This document shows positions 46,270 to 57,112 of a stretch of 64,000 nt of DNA, one piece after another. The DNA comes from Dastarcus helophoroides (lineage: Eukaryota; Arthropoda; Insecta; Coleoptera; Bothrideridae). The DNA is taken from the NCBI GenBank assembly GCA_028583605.1, contig CM053337.1, forward strand, positions 15,209,639 through 15,273,638, in the 5' to 3' direction. The position numbers were made by a program, and so were the translations under genes. The notes under the pieces were generated by a model. It had not been told where the DNA came from, did not search any database, and saw only the letters and a list, made by a program, of their open reading frames with translations. Numbering within the stretch: the stretch's first letter is position 1; every line of letters begins with the position of its first letter.

Positions 46270-48830
46270 AAATAGCTTTGAAAACTTTTCAAAAAAAGGT
46301 CACATATTACGTTCAAGGTCACGTGAGGACAAGGATCAAGGTCGCTTTTGGGCAAAGTCACAAATTCGCTTCAATTCAAGATCACACGAAGTTGAAGTCA
46401 CGTGAGTCAATCATTACACGAGTCTAATATCACGTGAGTTCAAGGCCAGGTAGCTTCAAGGCCATTTGATCTGAAAACTGAGTGGATTAAAGGTCTCTTA
46501 GGTTTAATGTCACGTGGGTTCGAGATCACGTAAGTTCGAGGTCATGTATGTTCAAGGTTGCCTAAGCTGAGGATCACGTAAGTTCAATGTCACACGCCGT
46601 CTAGATTGCATGAGGTCAGCGCCACGTGAGCTCTAGGTAACCTGAGTTTCAGAATACGTTAGCATTGCTTGTGTTCAAGGTAACATTACCTCAAGGTCAC
46701 TAGAGTTCAAGGTCGCTTAAACTCAAGGTTATTCGAGTTCAAGCTCATGCTAGGTCAAGGACACGCGAGTGTAACGTCACTTGTTTTTAAGGTTATGTGA
46801 AATCAAGATCCTGTAAATAGAAGATCACTTGAGCCCAAGGTAATGTGAGCTGAAGGTCACGTGAGCTCAATGTCGCGTAAGTATAATGTCACGTGGGGTC
46901 AAGGTCACTTGCATTCAAGATCGAGTGGGATAAAGTCATACGGGGTCAAAGTCACATCGAGGTCAAGGTCATGTGGGGTCAAGGTTACATAAGGTCAAGT
47001 TCATATAATATCAAAGTTACATGGGGTTAAGGTCATGTAAATTTAAAATCGCATTAGGTCAAGGTCATGTAAGGTCAAGGTAATGTAAGGTCCATGTCAC
47101 ATAAGGTCAAGGTTGTATGGGATCAAGCTCACATACCGCCAAGTTTGCTTGAGAGGGCAAGGTCACACTGGATCAAGGTCACGTAAGCTTAAGACCGCAT
47201 CGGGTCAAGGTCATGTCTGGTCAAGGTCACCTAAGATCAAGGTCGTTTGGAGTTAAGGTCACAGACCGTCAAGGTTGCGTGAGGTCAAGGTCGAGTGAGC
47301 TCAAGGTTACGTAAATTTTAAATCGCATTGGGTCAAGGTTATGTAAGGTCAATGTCACATAAGGTAAATGTTGTATGGAGTCAAGGTCACATACCGCCGA
47401 AATTGCGTGGGGGGGGCAAGGTCACACTGGGTCAACGTCACGTAAGCTTAAGGCCGCATCGGGTCAACCACATGTGGGTGTCAAGGTCAAATTAGGTCAA
47501 GGTCGTATAAGGTTAAGGTTACAGACCGTCAAGGTCGCGTGGAGTCAAGGTCGTGTGAGCTCAAGGTCACGTAAATTTTAAATCGCATTAGGGCAAGGTC
47601 ATGCAAGGTCAATGTCACATAAGGTCAAGATCGTATGCGGTCAAGGTCACATACCGCTAAGGTTGCGTGGGGGGGAGGCAAGGTCAAGGTCACGTAAACT
47701 TAAGGCCGCATCGGGTCAAGGACATGTGGGGTCAAGGTCACATAAAGTCAAGCTGTATGGGTTACGGTCACAGACCGTCAAGATCGCGTGGGATCAAAGT
47801 CGCGTGAGCTCAAGGTCACGTAAATTTAAAATCGCCTTAGGTTAAGGTCATGTAAGGTCATTGTCACATAAGGTCATGGTCGTATGGGGTCAAGGTCACA
47901 TACCGTCAAGGTTGCGTGAGAGGGCAAGGTCACACTGGGTCAAGGTCACGTAAGCTTGAGGTCGCATCGGGTCAAAGACATATGAAATCAAAGTCAAATA
48001 AGGTCAAGGTCGTATAAGGTTAAGGTCACAGTCCGTCAAAGTCGCGTGGGGTCAAGGTCGTGTGAGCTCAAGGTCACGTAAATTAAAAATCGCGTTAGGT
48101 CAAGGTTATGTAAGGTCAATGTCACATATGATCAAGGTCGTATGGGTCAAGGTCACATACCGCCAAGGTTGCGTGGGGGGGCAGGGTCACACTGGGTCAA
48201 GGTCAAGTAAGCTTAAGGCTGCATCGGGTCAAGGACATGTGGGGTCAGGGTCACTTAAGGTCAAACTCGTATGGGGTTAAGGTCACAAACCGTCTAGGTC
48301 GCGTGGGATCAAAGTCGCGTGAGCTCAAGGTCACGTAATTTTAAATCGCATTAGATCAAGGTCATGTAAGGTCAATGTCGCATAAGGTCAAGGTCGTATG
48401 GGGTCAAGGTCACATACCGCCAATATTGCGTGGCGGGGGCAAAGTCACACTAGGTTAAGGTCACGGTAAGGTAAGCTTAAGATCGCATCGGGTCAAGATC
48501 ACATAAGGTCAAAATCGTATGGGGTTAAGGTCACAGATCTCGAGGTGGCGTGAGCACAAGGTCGTGTGCTATCATGGTCACGTTAGCTCAAGGTCACGTT
48601 AGCTCAAGGTCATGTTAGCTCAAGGTCATGTTAGCTCAAGGTCACGTTAACTCAAGGTCACGTGCTCTCTAGGTCACATTAAATCAGGATCACACGACTT
48701 CAAGATGGTACGTTAGCTCAAGGCCTCGTGATGTAAGTTACGTCGGTTTAAAATCAAGTAAATTGAAGGTCACACCTTGGGATTACGTGTGCTCAAGGTC
48801 ATGTAAATTCGAATGATATTTTTCCTATAA
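46270..48830. repeat. TCAAGGTCA satellite with ~255-bp higher-order units
   Basis: Short units containing TCAAGGTCA are repeated throughout, usually followed by CGTGAGC, TGTAAGG or CATAAGG. A larger unit, marked by AAGGTCACATACCGCCAAGG and a following G-run, recurs at about 47128, 47383, 47642, 47890, 48148 and 48408 (spacings about 248-260 bp). Around 48585-48660 a simpler AGCTCAAGGTCACGTT 16-mer dominates. Short plus-strand ORFs (GQGHVGSRSHKVK-like) are artefacts. Confidence 0.9.
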
Positions 48831-49600
48831 ATCCTTTTTTTTTAAGTCTGACTATTTTCAAAATTTATTTTTTTACTTAAAATTTGCCCTCTGCGAAATT
48901 TTGACTTCCTTAAAGTTCGACAATTTTCTCATAATTTCGAGTTCATTTTCAAAATCCGAAGTTGTATAATTTTCCTCAAAATGGACTTTTATCGAAAATG
49001 TTACTTTTTTTATATTCGTTTTGTTCTCGTCCAATTTATTTTCATGAATTGATTTTTTTAATTTAAAATAGGAAAGGAAGTTCGCTAATTTTCTCTCCAA
49101 ATTTCGATTTTTTTTCCCAAAGTTCGATTCTTTACAAATTTTTCATATTTTCTTATTTCCCAAAATTTTGACGTGTTTGTCAAGATCTTTTTTAAGTTTT
49201 ATTTTATTCTGATGAATTAATCTTCTTAATAGATTTCATTTAGTTTAGGTTTTTTTATTTCTGTTAATTTTTTTTTACTTTTGTTTAATCCGCCCGTATA
49301 GTGTTTTATTTTTTCGAAATTCGATCTTTTTCAAATGTGTTATTTGAATTTAATTTATTCTCTAAATTTGAATTTATTCTCGACATTCTAGGTTAAAAAA
49401 TGTTACTTTTTCTGGGAAATTTCGAACTTTTCAAAACATCGACTTTTTTAATGGGATTTTTTTAGGTTTCCTCGTATTTGTCAATTTGTAGAAATTTATT
49501 ATTTTTTTTTAAGTTTCATTTCATTTTGAAAAATTAACATTATTTCTTGAAATTTAACTGTAGGAAATGTCCTACTTTATTAAGTTAAGTTTTCTTAAAG
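48831..49600. other. AT-rich spacer
   Basis: T-rich sequence with AAATTTCG and CAAAATTT motifs and no regular period; no gene recognised. Confidence 0.4.
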
Positions 49601-50035
49601 TTTTGGTTAAAATTTGAAATTTTGCAAAAATTGCAAACTTTGTGAAAAATTCGAGATATCGGAAAACATTTCAAATTCTATGAGAAATTTAAAATTTTGG
49701 GAAAAATTCGAAAATTGCGAAAAATTCGAAAATTGAGAAAAATTCGAAATTTTGGAAAAAATTCGAATTTTTCTAAGACAAACATTTATTTTCCAAAAAA
49801 TTCGGAATTTCGATAAAACCAAATATTTCGATAAAATCTGAATTCTAGGAAAAATAAAATTGTAGAGTGAATCCGAAATATTGGGAATTATTTAAAATTT
49901 TTACAAGAATTCAAAATTTTAATAAGAATCGTAAAATTTATTTAAAAAATCGAAATTTTGTACAAAACTCAAACTTTGGGAGAAATTTAAAATGTAAGAA
50001 AAAGTCGAAATGTTTGGAAAATTTAAAAATTTTGG
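49601..50035 (-). repeat. Diverged 19-bp satellite, inverted
   Basis: AAAAATTCGAAATTTTGGG-type monomers, the reverse complement of the array at 39.3-44.6 kb, here diverged. Confidence 0.7.
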
Positions 50036-50255
50036 ACTTACGTGACCTTGAGCTCATATGGCCTTGAATTCTCGTGACCTTGACACTTCATGCGATCTTG
50101 ACACTTCATTCGACCTTTACATTGTGTGACCTTGAGCTTATAAGACCTTGACCTCGTATGACTTTGAGTCCGAGTAACCTTGAACCACGTGACCTTGTCC
50201 ACAAATGACATTAAGCTCACATGACCTTCAGCTCACATTCCCCCGAGCTCAAATC
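50036..50255 (-). repeat. TCAAGGTCA satellite fragment, inverted
   Basis: TGACCTTGAGCTCA and GTGACCTTGA strings, the reverse complement of the satellite at 46.3-48.8 kb, interrupt the 19-bp satellite. Confidence 0.8.
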
Positions 50256-50976
50256 GAAATTGTAGGGAAAAATTTTATAAAACAATTTTTGAGAAAATTT
50301 GAAATTTGAAATTTTGGGAAAAATTCGAAATTTTGGAATAAAATTTGAAATATTGGAGATAATTCGAAATTGGGGAAAAAATATTTAAAATTTTGTAAGA
50401 AATTTGAAATTTTGAAAAAAATTTGAAATTTTGGAAAAAACTTAAAAATTTGTAGGAAATTTGAAATGTGGGCAAAAATTTGAAATTTTGAGGAAAGTTC
50501 GAAATTTTGGGAAAAATTCGAACTATTGGGAAATATTCGAATTATTGGGAAATTTCGAAATTTTGGGAATATTTCGAAATTTGGGGGAAAAAAATCGAAA
50601 TTTTGTAAAAAATTCGAAGTATTGGGAACAATTCGAAACTTTGGAAAAAGTTCTAAATTTTGGAAAAATATTGAAATTTTGGGAAAAATTTGAAATTATG
50701 GGAAAAATTCGAAATATTGGAAAAAATTGAAAATTCGTAATGAGATTGAAATTTTGAGAAAAAATCGAATTTTTGGGAAAAATTCGAACTTTTGGGAAAA
50801 ATTCGAACTTTTGGGAAAAATTTGAAATTTGGGGGAAAAAAATTAAAATTTTATAAAGAAATCGAAGTATTGGGAAAAATTCGAATTTTTGGGAAAAGTT
50901 CCAAATTTTGGAAAAAATTCGAAATTTTGGGAAAAATTTGAAATTATCGGAAAAATTCGAAATATTGGAAAAAATT
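50256..50976 (-). repeat. 19-bp satellite, inverted, mixed monomers
   Basis: Monomers such as CGAAATTTTGGGAAAAATT without the fixed higher-order order seen to the right. A diverged ATTGAAAATTCGTAATG unit at about 50726 is related to the marker of the higher-order array. Confidence 0.8.
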
Positions 50977-52110
50977 GACAATTCTGTAATGAAATTGAAA
51001 TTTTGAGAAAAATTCGAAATTTTGGGAAAAATTCGAACTTTTGGGAAAAATTTGAAACTATGGGAAAAATTCGAAATATTGGAAAAAATTGACAATTCTG
51101 TAATGAAACTGAAATTTTCAGAAAAATTCGAAATTTTGGGAAAAATTCGAACTTTTGGGAAAAATTTGAAATTATGAGAAAAATTCGAAATATTGGAAAA
51201 AATTGACAATTCTGTAATGAAACTGAAATTTTAAGAAAAATTCGAAATTTTGGGAAAAATTCGAACTTTTGGGAAAAATTTGAAATTATGGGAAAAATTC
51301 GAAATATTGGAAAAAATTGACAATTCTGTAATGAAATTGAAATTTTGAGAAAAATTCGAAATTTTGGGAAAAATTCGAACTTTTGGGAAAAATTTGAAAT
51401 TATGGGAAAAATTCGAAATATTGGAAAAAATTGACAATTCTGTAATAAAATTGAAATTTTGAGAAAAATTCGAAATTATGGGAAAAATTCGAACTTTTGG
51501 GAAAAATTTGAAATTATGGGAAAAATTCGAAATATTGGAAAAAATTGACAATTCTGTAATGAAATTGAAATTTTGAGAAAAATTCGAAATTTTGGAAAGA
51601 ATTCGAACTTTTGGGAAAAATTTGAAATTATGGGAAAAATTCGAAACATTGGAAAAAATTGACAATTCTGTAATGAAATTGAAATTTTCAGAAAAATTCG
51701 AAATTTTGGGAACAATTCGAACTGTTGGGAAAAATTTAAAATTATGGGAAAAATTCGAAATATTGGAAAAAATTGACAATTCTGTAATAAAATCGAAATT
51801 TTGAGAACAATTCGAAATTTTGGGAAAAATTCGAACTTTTGGGAAAAATTTGAAATTATGGGAAAAATTTGAAATATTGGAAAAAATTGACAATTCTGTA
51901 ATGAAATTGAAATTTTGAGAAAAATTCGAAATTTTGGGAAGAATTCGAACTTTTGGGAAAAATTTGAAATTTGGGAGTTAATTTTTATTATTATTATTAT
52001 GTTATTAGGGAAAAAAATATTTAAAATTTTGTAAGAAATTTGAAATTTTGTAAGAAATTTGAAATTTTGAAAAAATTCGAAATTTTGAAAAAATTCGAAA
52101 TTTTGGGAAA
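50977..52110 (-). repeat. 114-bp higher-order satellite (6 x 19 bp)
   Basis: The marker GACAATTCTGTAATG (ATAA in some copies) occurs at 50977, 51091, 51205, 51319, 51433, 51547, 51661, 51775 and 51889: eight successive intervals of exactly 114 bp. Each unit consists of six different 19-bp monomers in fixed order. Since 114 is 3 x 38, the minus-strand frame repeats every 38 residues (SIFSNISNFSHNFKFFPKV...), giving a 220-codon ORF that I regard as satellite. The array decays after about 51970. Confidence 0.95.
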
Positions 52111-53640
52111 AATTTTCTTTCTTAGTGCTCACCTACGTTATATGGGGAACTTCTGTGTAAATGTTTAAACTTCTAGACCCACCGTTGTCTGCCATTTAGT
52201 ATTTAGAGTTTTATTATGTAGATAACGAAATATAAAGTTTTTTCTAAAACTGATTTTTTTTATAATATTCTTTTCTAAAAACTGCAGTTTAAATTCGATT
52301 TTTTTTGAATTTAATATATCGAGAAAAAAAGGAGCGTCAACAAAAAAGTGAAACCTTGACTTAGAATTGGAATTGAATTAAAATAAAACGAAAAAGTAAA
52401 TTCCAGACACACATTTTTAGTTCAAACCCTGGTCCTGGCCCGTAAATTCGAACTAATAGGATGACAAAAAAAAAACAAATTTTTAAAATATTTTCTATTG
52501 CTGGCATTTTCCCAGTTGCATCGAATTTCTATCCTGTATATTTAAAGTGCGTAAATTTGAGGCAGTTTGTATTTTTAGGATTCTATCTAACGAAATTGTT
52601 CACATCAAAGAAAAAGAAGCGAAAATGTACTTATAAACCAAACGAACGCCTCGCCGTGCACACAGCGCGACGTAAAAATTCATTTTAAACGCTCCTTTCA
52701 AGCTGCTAACTTTTTATTATTCTGTTAATTACATGCTCGATTCTCTTAGCATAAATTCCGCTTTAATATCGGTAAAAATATACCAACAGAAATATAATTT
52801 TATGAATTATTCCCGGCGAGTTTTCTTTTTGTGCGGAAAGCTCAGGGCTAGAACTCCGCGCGTCGGCGGCATGTGTACCACAGCTGCCGCCGCGCCATCT
52901 GGCACACCAATCCGCACACAAAATATATTAAAAACACATTACTGCGGAATAATTACAAAGCTTCGATCGATGGCTCCGCAAACTCGAGTAAAACTCTTTA
53001 GAAGATAACATAACAAAAATAGGAATCCATCCTGTCTTGTTTCAGATCACACGAACGTTAATGACAAGTAAAAAAAATCGACGCGTATCGTAGTATCGCT
53101 GTTGATTTTTTGGAAGAAAAAAGTTCTTTAGGCGCGTTGTGTGATTTTTAATGATGTTAAGGTTTCGTGTGATCATTACGCTAATGTCGCGTTACCAACA
53201 TGCTTTAATGTTAACAGTATTGATGTTAATAATGTTAACTATTGATAAAATGACGCATTTAATTCTATAACACATTATAATATGGTTGAAAATGCGTGAT
53301 GGCACCTGGGATCTAGCACACGAGAATTCACAATTGACAATTTTAAATTTTAAGTCTCATAACTTTTTATTTTTTAATTTGAATGATTGCAACATGAATC
53401 TAAAAAATGAAGCAAAATACGATGTAATTAAAGACAGAAGTCACTCGCATGGAGGCAACTGCCTTGTATTAAGGGTTGCATAGCAACATTAAGCGTCTTT
53501 TTACCGATCTATGGCTGTTGGCTGTAAAAATTTACAACTGTAGCACGTTCGACTGGTTCATTACAAAACATTCCTAAACGCTTTGTTTGAGGCCAACCAA
53601 TTAGGAGAAAAGCGACAATATTTAAACTTTTAATCAAATT
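52111..53640. other. Low-copy region 3' of ARL6
   Basis: Mostly AT-rich and unique. It holds a GC-richer patch at about 52840-52930, a family D remnant at about 53160-53250, and small ORFs (52461-52688, 52733-53008, 53286-53483 plus) without motifs. No gene is supported. Confidence 0.35.
53160..53250 (+). repeat. Dispersed repeat family D, copy 4
   Basis: TTTCGTGTGATCATTACGCT, GTCGCGTTACCAACATGC and TGTTAACAGTA match the other three copies in order. Confidence 0.45.
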
Positions 53641-53674
53641 CGTTGTATACAAATTATTACGTACTAAGCTTATA

Positions 53675-54395
53675 TTAATGTTTACGCAAAACGAATTCTC
53701 TGATTTGTTGCGTGAGCCATTCGACCCCCTCCTGAAGACCTTCGCCTGTTAAAGCGTTACTAGCCGATATATGCCATGGTTTATCCATAATCTTATCCAG
53801 TCCCAAACCGGTGGCTATTTTCACGCTACTTAAAGCGTCCTTGCAGTCCATTTTGTTCGCGTAAAACAAAATGGGAATCTTCCTGCCGCAGATATCGGGA
53901 TGTTGCAGGAGTAACTCCAGCTCTTCTTTGACGACCACCAAACGTAACCTATCGCTGCTGTCGATCACGAATATTATTCCTTGACAATCCTTGTAGTAGT
54001 GTTCCCATAAGTCGCGATATCTACCATGGCCTGACATATCGAACGCAGTAAACGCCAAGTTTTGATCTGCAAACATAACCAAAAGGTGATTTTTTTTCCG
54101 CCTTTATGCTGGACAACTAGATCGAGTTAAACCACCTCTTATTTCGTTTATTTTGTCAAACAACACTCAATGCAAACAACACACAAAACGGCCCTAGCCA
54201 TGAGAGTGGCGACTTACTTTGGAATCTTTCGACGCTGAATCCCACGGTGGGCACGATATCCGAGGCCTTTTCCTCGTCATTTTTGAAGTGATTTACCACC
54301 GTCGATTTACCGCTGTTGTTGAGGCCCACCACCAAAACGTTGACTTCTTTTTTGCGTACGCCCAAAAACAAGGCGAGCTTTTGAAATAGACCCAT
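53675..54395 (-). CDS. ARL6: ADP-ribosylation factor-like protein 6 (BBS3), two coding exons
   Basis: ARL6 is the small Arf-family GTPase that, when GTP-bound, recruits the BBSome coat to membranes for ciliary membrane-protein traffic. The CDS is 54395-54218 joined to 54066-53675, with a 151-bp intron (54217-54067; GTAAGT donor, TTTGCAG acceptor). It gives 189 residues; human ARL6 has 186. Visible motifs: Gly2 for N-myristoylation (MGLFQKL), P-loop GLNNSGKS at 24-31, switch I Thr50, DMSG at 69-72, NKMD at 130-133, and SAS at 160-162. The segment [20 protein letters not shown] is characteristic of ARL6 as opposed to other Arls. Residue 73, Gln in human ARL6, is His. Reading past the donor gives a spurious C-terminus, so the splice is needed. 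The upstream flank is about 100 bp of unique DNA, then a retroposon tail. The gene may sit in an intron of a larger minus-strand gene if exon 55597-55741 belongs to one. Confidence 0.95.
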
Positions 54396-54509
54396 CGCCC
54401 ATCGCCAGTGTTTGTATTGAGACGTTGACGACCAGACAATCGATCGTTTTCAACGTAGCAATTCCGCGCTTAAAGCGACCAAAGCTTATGACTTATTTCA
54501 AGCTTCGAG

Positions 54510-54725
54510 GCTTCCCTCTGAAATAAAATTAGCCTAAAAGGTACCCCTTAAAATGCTCCACATTCTGGTAAAAGCTAAATTGAAATCGATTTAGCGGATT
54601 CTGAGATTAGCCCGGACAACAGATCTGTCGACACACAGGCGCGGACAAGCGGACAGATAAGTGGACAAGCGTACAGATAGGCGGACAAGCGGACAGACAC
54701 ACAGACACTTAGACGCTTCAATTTA
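54510..54725 (+). mobile_element. Retroposon 3'-tail remnant, family B copy 2
   Basis: TTAGCCTAAAAGGTACCCC, CTGAGATTAGCCCGGACAAC and a GGACAAGCGGACAGATA-like tandem tail match the copy at 36.6-36.8 kb. It lies about 115 bp upstream of the ARL6 start codon, so it could touch its promoter. Confidence 0.7.
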
Positions 54726-55224
54726 ATTAATAGAGATCTTTAATTAATATTAATATTGTTCAAAAATAATAGACTGAAATTTAAAATCTATTTGATAAGA
54801 CGTTACAAATGTTAATCTTGACTAAATTTAATTCAAAATATATACCCCGTACAAGAGAACGTCCCAGTTTCATTATAAATATGTCATTAAACTTATCTTG
54901 ATACTTCTGTCATCAAAAGTCTTCAAAATGTCTGGTCTTGAAGCAATTTTACTTGACGATTCAGAAATCAGTTTCTATTTGTGAGAAATCTGAAACAAAA
55001 TGCTTAACTGATTATTCTCCTGGCAAATCACATGAAGATTTCAAAAAAAATGACCCATTTTGTCAGCTTCTAAATTCGATTAACATGACAAAACAATTTT
55101 TTTTCAAAATTTCGACCAACAACTTAGAATTTTGACTTTTTTTTCTCGACGTTTCGACTCCAACTTCGAAATTGCGACTTCGAAGACAAATCGGTATTTT
55201 TCTCCTTCGACAGAATAACGTTAG
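54726..55224. other. AT-rich spacer, nothing recognised
   Basis: One 65-codon ORF (54938-55135 plus) without motifs; otherwise AT-rich with AAATTTCG strings at the right end. Confidence 0.35.
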
Positions 55225-55500
55225 CTTAGTTTTCCTGTCTGAAAAGTGAGTGAGTAGTTTGCTTCAAGGAATTCTTTCGGGGGCAAAACCCTTCGTCAAC
55301 TGAAGAATAAAATACAAATCTTGTCCCTTGAAACCAAGAAAGATTAAAAAACACAACAAAGGTTGCTCTAATGCGTTTCGACCACCAAACTATCATCTTC
55401 AAGGAGACCCACCGTCTCTCTGAAGATGTTTCAGGGGCAAGATTTGTATTTTAATTTTTGAAGATAACCAAGGACCAGTCCATTCCACCAAAAAAAAACT
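55225..55500. repeat. Dispersed repeat family E, inverted-repeat copy
   Basis: Two halves of the same element face each other. The reverse complement of about 55290-55400 (GGTTTCAAGGGACAAGATTT) corresponds to 55425-55480 (TGTTTCAGGGGCAAGATTTG). The centre folds as a hairpin, CATCTTCAAGGAGAC against GTCTCTCTGAAGATG. The minus-strand half contains GATGATAGTTTGGTGGTCG followed by AAACGC, a motif also present at 61.6 kb. Confidence 0.75.
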
Positions 55501-55596
55501 GAAGAATGACTCGATTGGTTCGTGTCCATCGCGCAGTATAGTAAGCTGTATAATCTGCAGCTTACTACAGTGTAGATAAACGTTGAAAGCTTTCAC

Positions 55597-55741
55597 CTGT
55601 ATTTAAGCAGTAATCCTTGCAAATTTCCGTCCTGTTGCTCGAATAATAACCAAATATGATCGCCAAACCAATCAGGAAAGGAGTCGCGACGAACAAGGCC
55701 AACAAGAGAGCACAACGAAACGGAGGAATCTCTTCAATACC
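55597..55741 (-). CDS. Candidate internal exon with a membrane segment, family unknown
   Basis: On the minus strand the acceptor TTTTCTAG precedes 145 bases, and the donor ACAG before GTGAAA follows; phase 0 in, 1 out. The translation begins GIEEIPPFRC. It continues with a strongly hydrophobic membrane stretch of about 23 residues (ALLLALFVATPFLIGLAIIF...), then SSNRTEICKDYCLNT, where NRT is an N-glycosylation sequon and the Cys pair suggests the start of an extracellular Cys-rich or EGF-like module. This fits a type II (N-in) or signal-anchor exon. No family can be named. The exon lies upstream of ARL6 on the same strand, so its downstream exons would have to lie beyond ARL6. Confidence 0.5.
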
Positions 55742-56930
55742 CTAGAAAACTACGTTATTAATTTCGAAGCATTTTTCTTGTGATTTCAATGCACCATTTT
55801 GTCTCAGTCAAATATTCGCTAGCAATTATATTATTAATAACAAATGGACGCTTCTGACAAACATTCAATTATGAAATGATGCATAAGTGTCGAAAAATTG
55901 ACGTTTTAAAATTTCGTTGTACTTTAATTGACATTTCCAACCCTTACTTTGAGGATTTTTTCAATATTCTTCGTCAATAAAGTTCGTTTCACTTTGTTGA
56001 CAGAGTGTAAATTACGCAAATACAAAAGGAAGCGATTCTGTTAGATGATGAGGACGAAAAAACCAGTTTGTTCTATTTTTAGTTTGTTTCAATAAAATAC
56101 TTTATGAATATTTTGCATACAAGCACACAAGTAGACAACATTGCACATAACTCATGAAGATAAAGCGAGTTTAACAATGTATGAAGATAAAGCGGCGAAA
56201 AAAGCCACTAAAACATGAATAAAAACAATATTAATTTGCAAAGAACATACAGAAAATAACCAAGATAAATATAAATTATTAAATTGAGGTCATAATACAA
56301 CTAGACGTTGTTCATGAGACTAATAATATTCAAGGTATATCTACAAATATCTAAAAAATGTTAATTTCACCCGCCCTTTGGTTTAATTTTACATCTACTA
56401 TCATTTAAATGTTGAATAAGAGTCCACCATAACGAATTATCACTTAAATGCTTAAAGAAAATCGCTATTTACCGTTTACAATTAGCAAAAACGCGTAAAC
56501 ACACCTTTTGAATGCAATACCGCCGACTTTTCAATATAAAATGGCGTCGTGACGTCACAATGCCTAGAAACTTATCGAGTTTCCCTTGTATTGTGCGACT
56601 TTAATGTTTAGAAAAGTTCTATGATGCTAATAAATTTCATAGAATTTTACAAGTTATAACAGAAATAAGTCCAATTTTACATTATTAGTTGCATGATTAT
56701 CTTAAATAATCAGCTAATTCTAATCTGCACAATTCCAAGTGTCACTCAAGGGACGAATTTTGACGTTTTCTTGTATTTTTTAAATCCTTTCATCTGTAGG
56801 TTTAAATTTTGAATAGCACGTCAATTGTTCATTATTTGAAGTTGGTAGTACAATGTCAATGTCAATTCGGGTGACGTGAAGTATCTATGGCTCGACCGCG
56901 CCCTGGCGGATTCAGAGATCACTAACGAGA
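55742..56930. other. AT-rich low-copy stretch
   Basis: No ORF with protein character, no period and no RNA gene. It may be intron or intergenic DNA upstream of the membrane-segment exon. Confidence 0.4.
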
Positions 56931-56935
56931 TAGCT

Positions 56936-57055
56936 AAAGAGGTTTCACCCCTTTCATCGGCAATTAAATAAATAATTACGCGATACGTATAAAATGCCAG
57001 TTCTGCTGGCAAAATATGTATCGCCGATGTGGTAAAGGGGTGAAACCTTCTTTGG
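56936..57055. repeat. Imperfect foldback inverted repeat
   Basis: AAAGAGGTTTCACCCCTTTC on the left pairs with GGGGTGAAACCTTCTTT on the right, with inner arms AAAATGCCAG and CTGGCAAAAT around a TTCTG loop. The arms differ by small insertions. It could be a degraded MITE or a remnant of a larger element; no clear target duplication. Confidence 0.6.
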
Positions 57056-57112
57056 ACTTAATCACAAGCCACAGTGTTTAGTTCAGTGCTTTAGTAAGGA
57101 GATAGCTGTTCT

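Noticed and set aside
50523..51893. Pair of ~220-codon minus-strand frames with 38-residue repeats
   Set aside because: The 38-residue period is the 114-bp satellite unit; monomer variants elsewhere carry stops.
50977..51903. CRISPR-like regularly spaced array
   Set aside because: The intervals between markers are themselves repeated 19-bp monomers, not unique spacers, and the genome is eukaryotic.
54156..54395. ARL6 first ORF ending in [21 protein letters not shown]
   Set aside because: That tail is intron read-through; a GTAAGT donor after codon 59 and a TTTGCAG acceptor restore the ARL6 frame.
55340..55400. Active hammerhead ribozyme
   Set aside because: The conserved core is not intact (GATGATAG in place of CTGATGA), so only a distant resemblance is reported as a finding.
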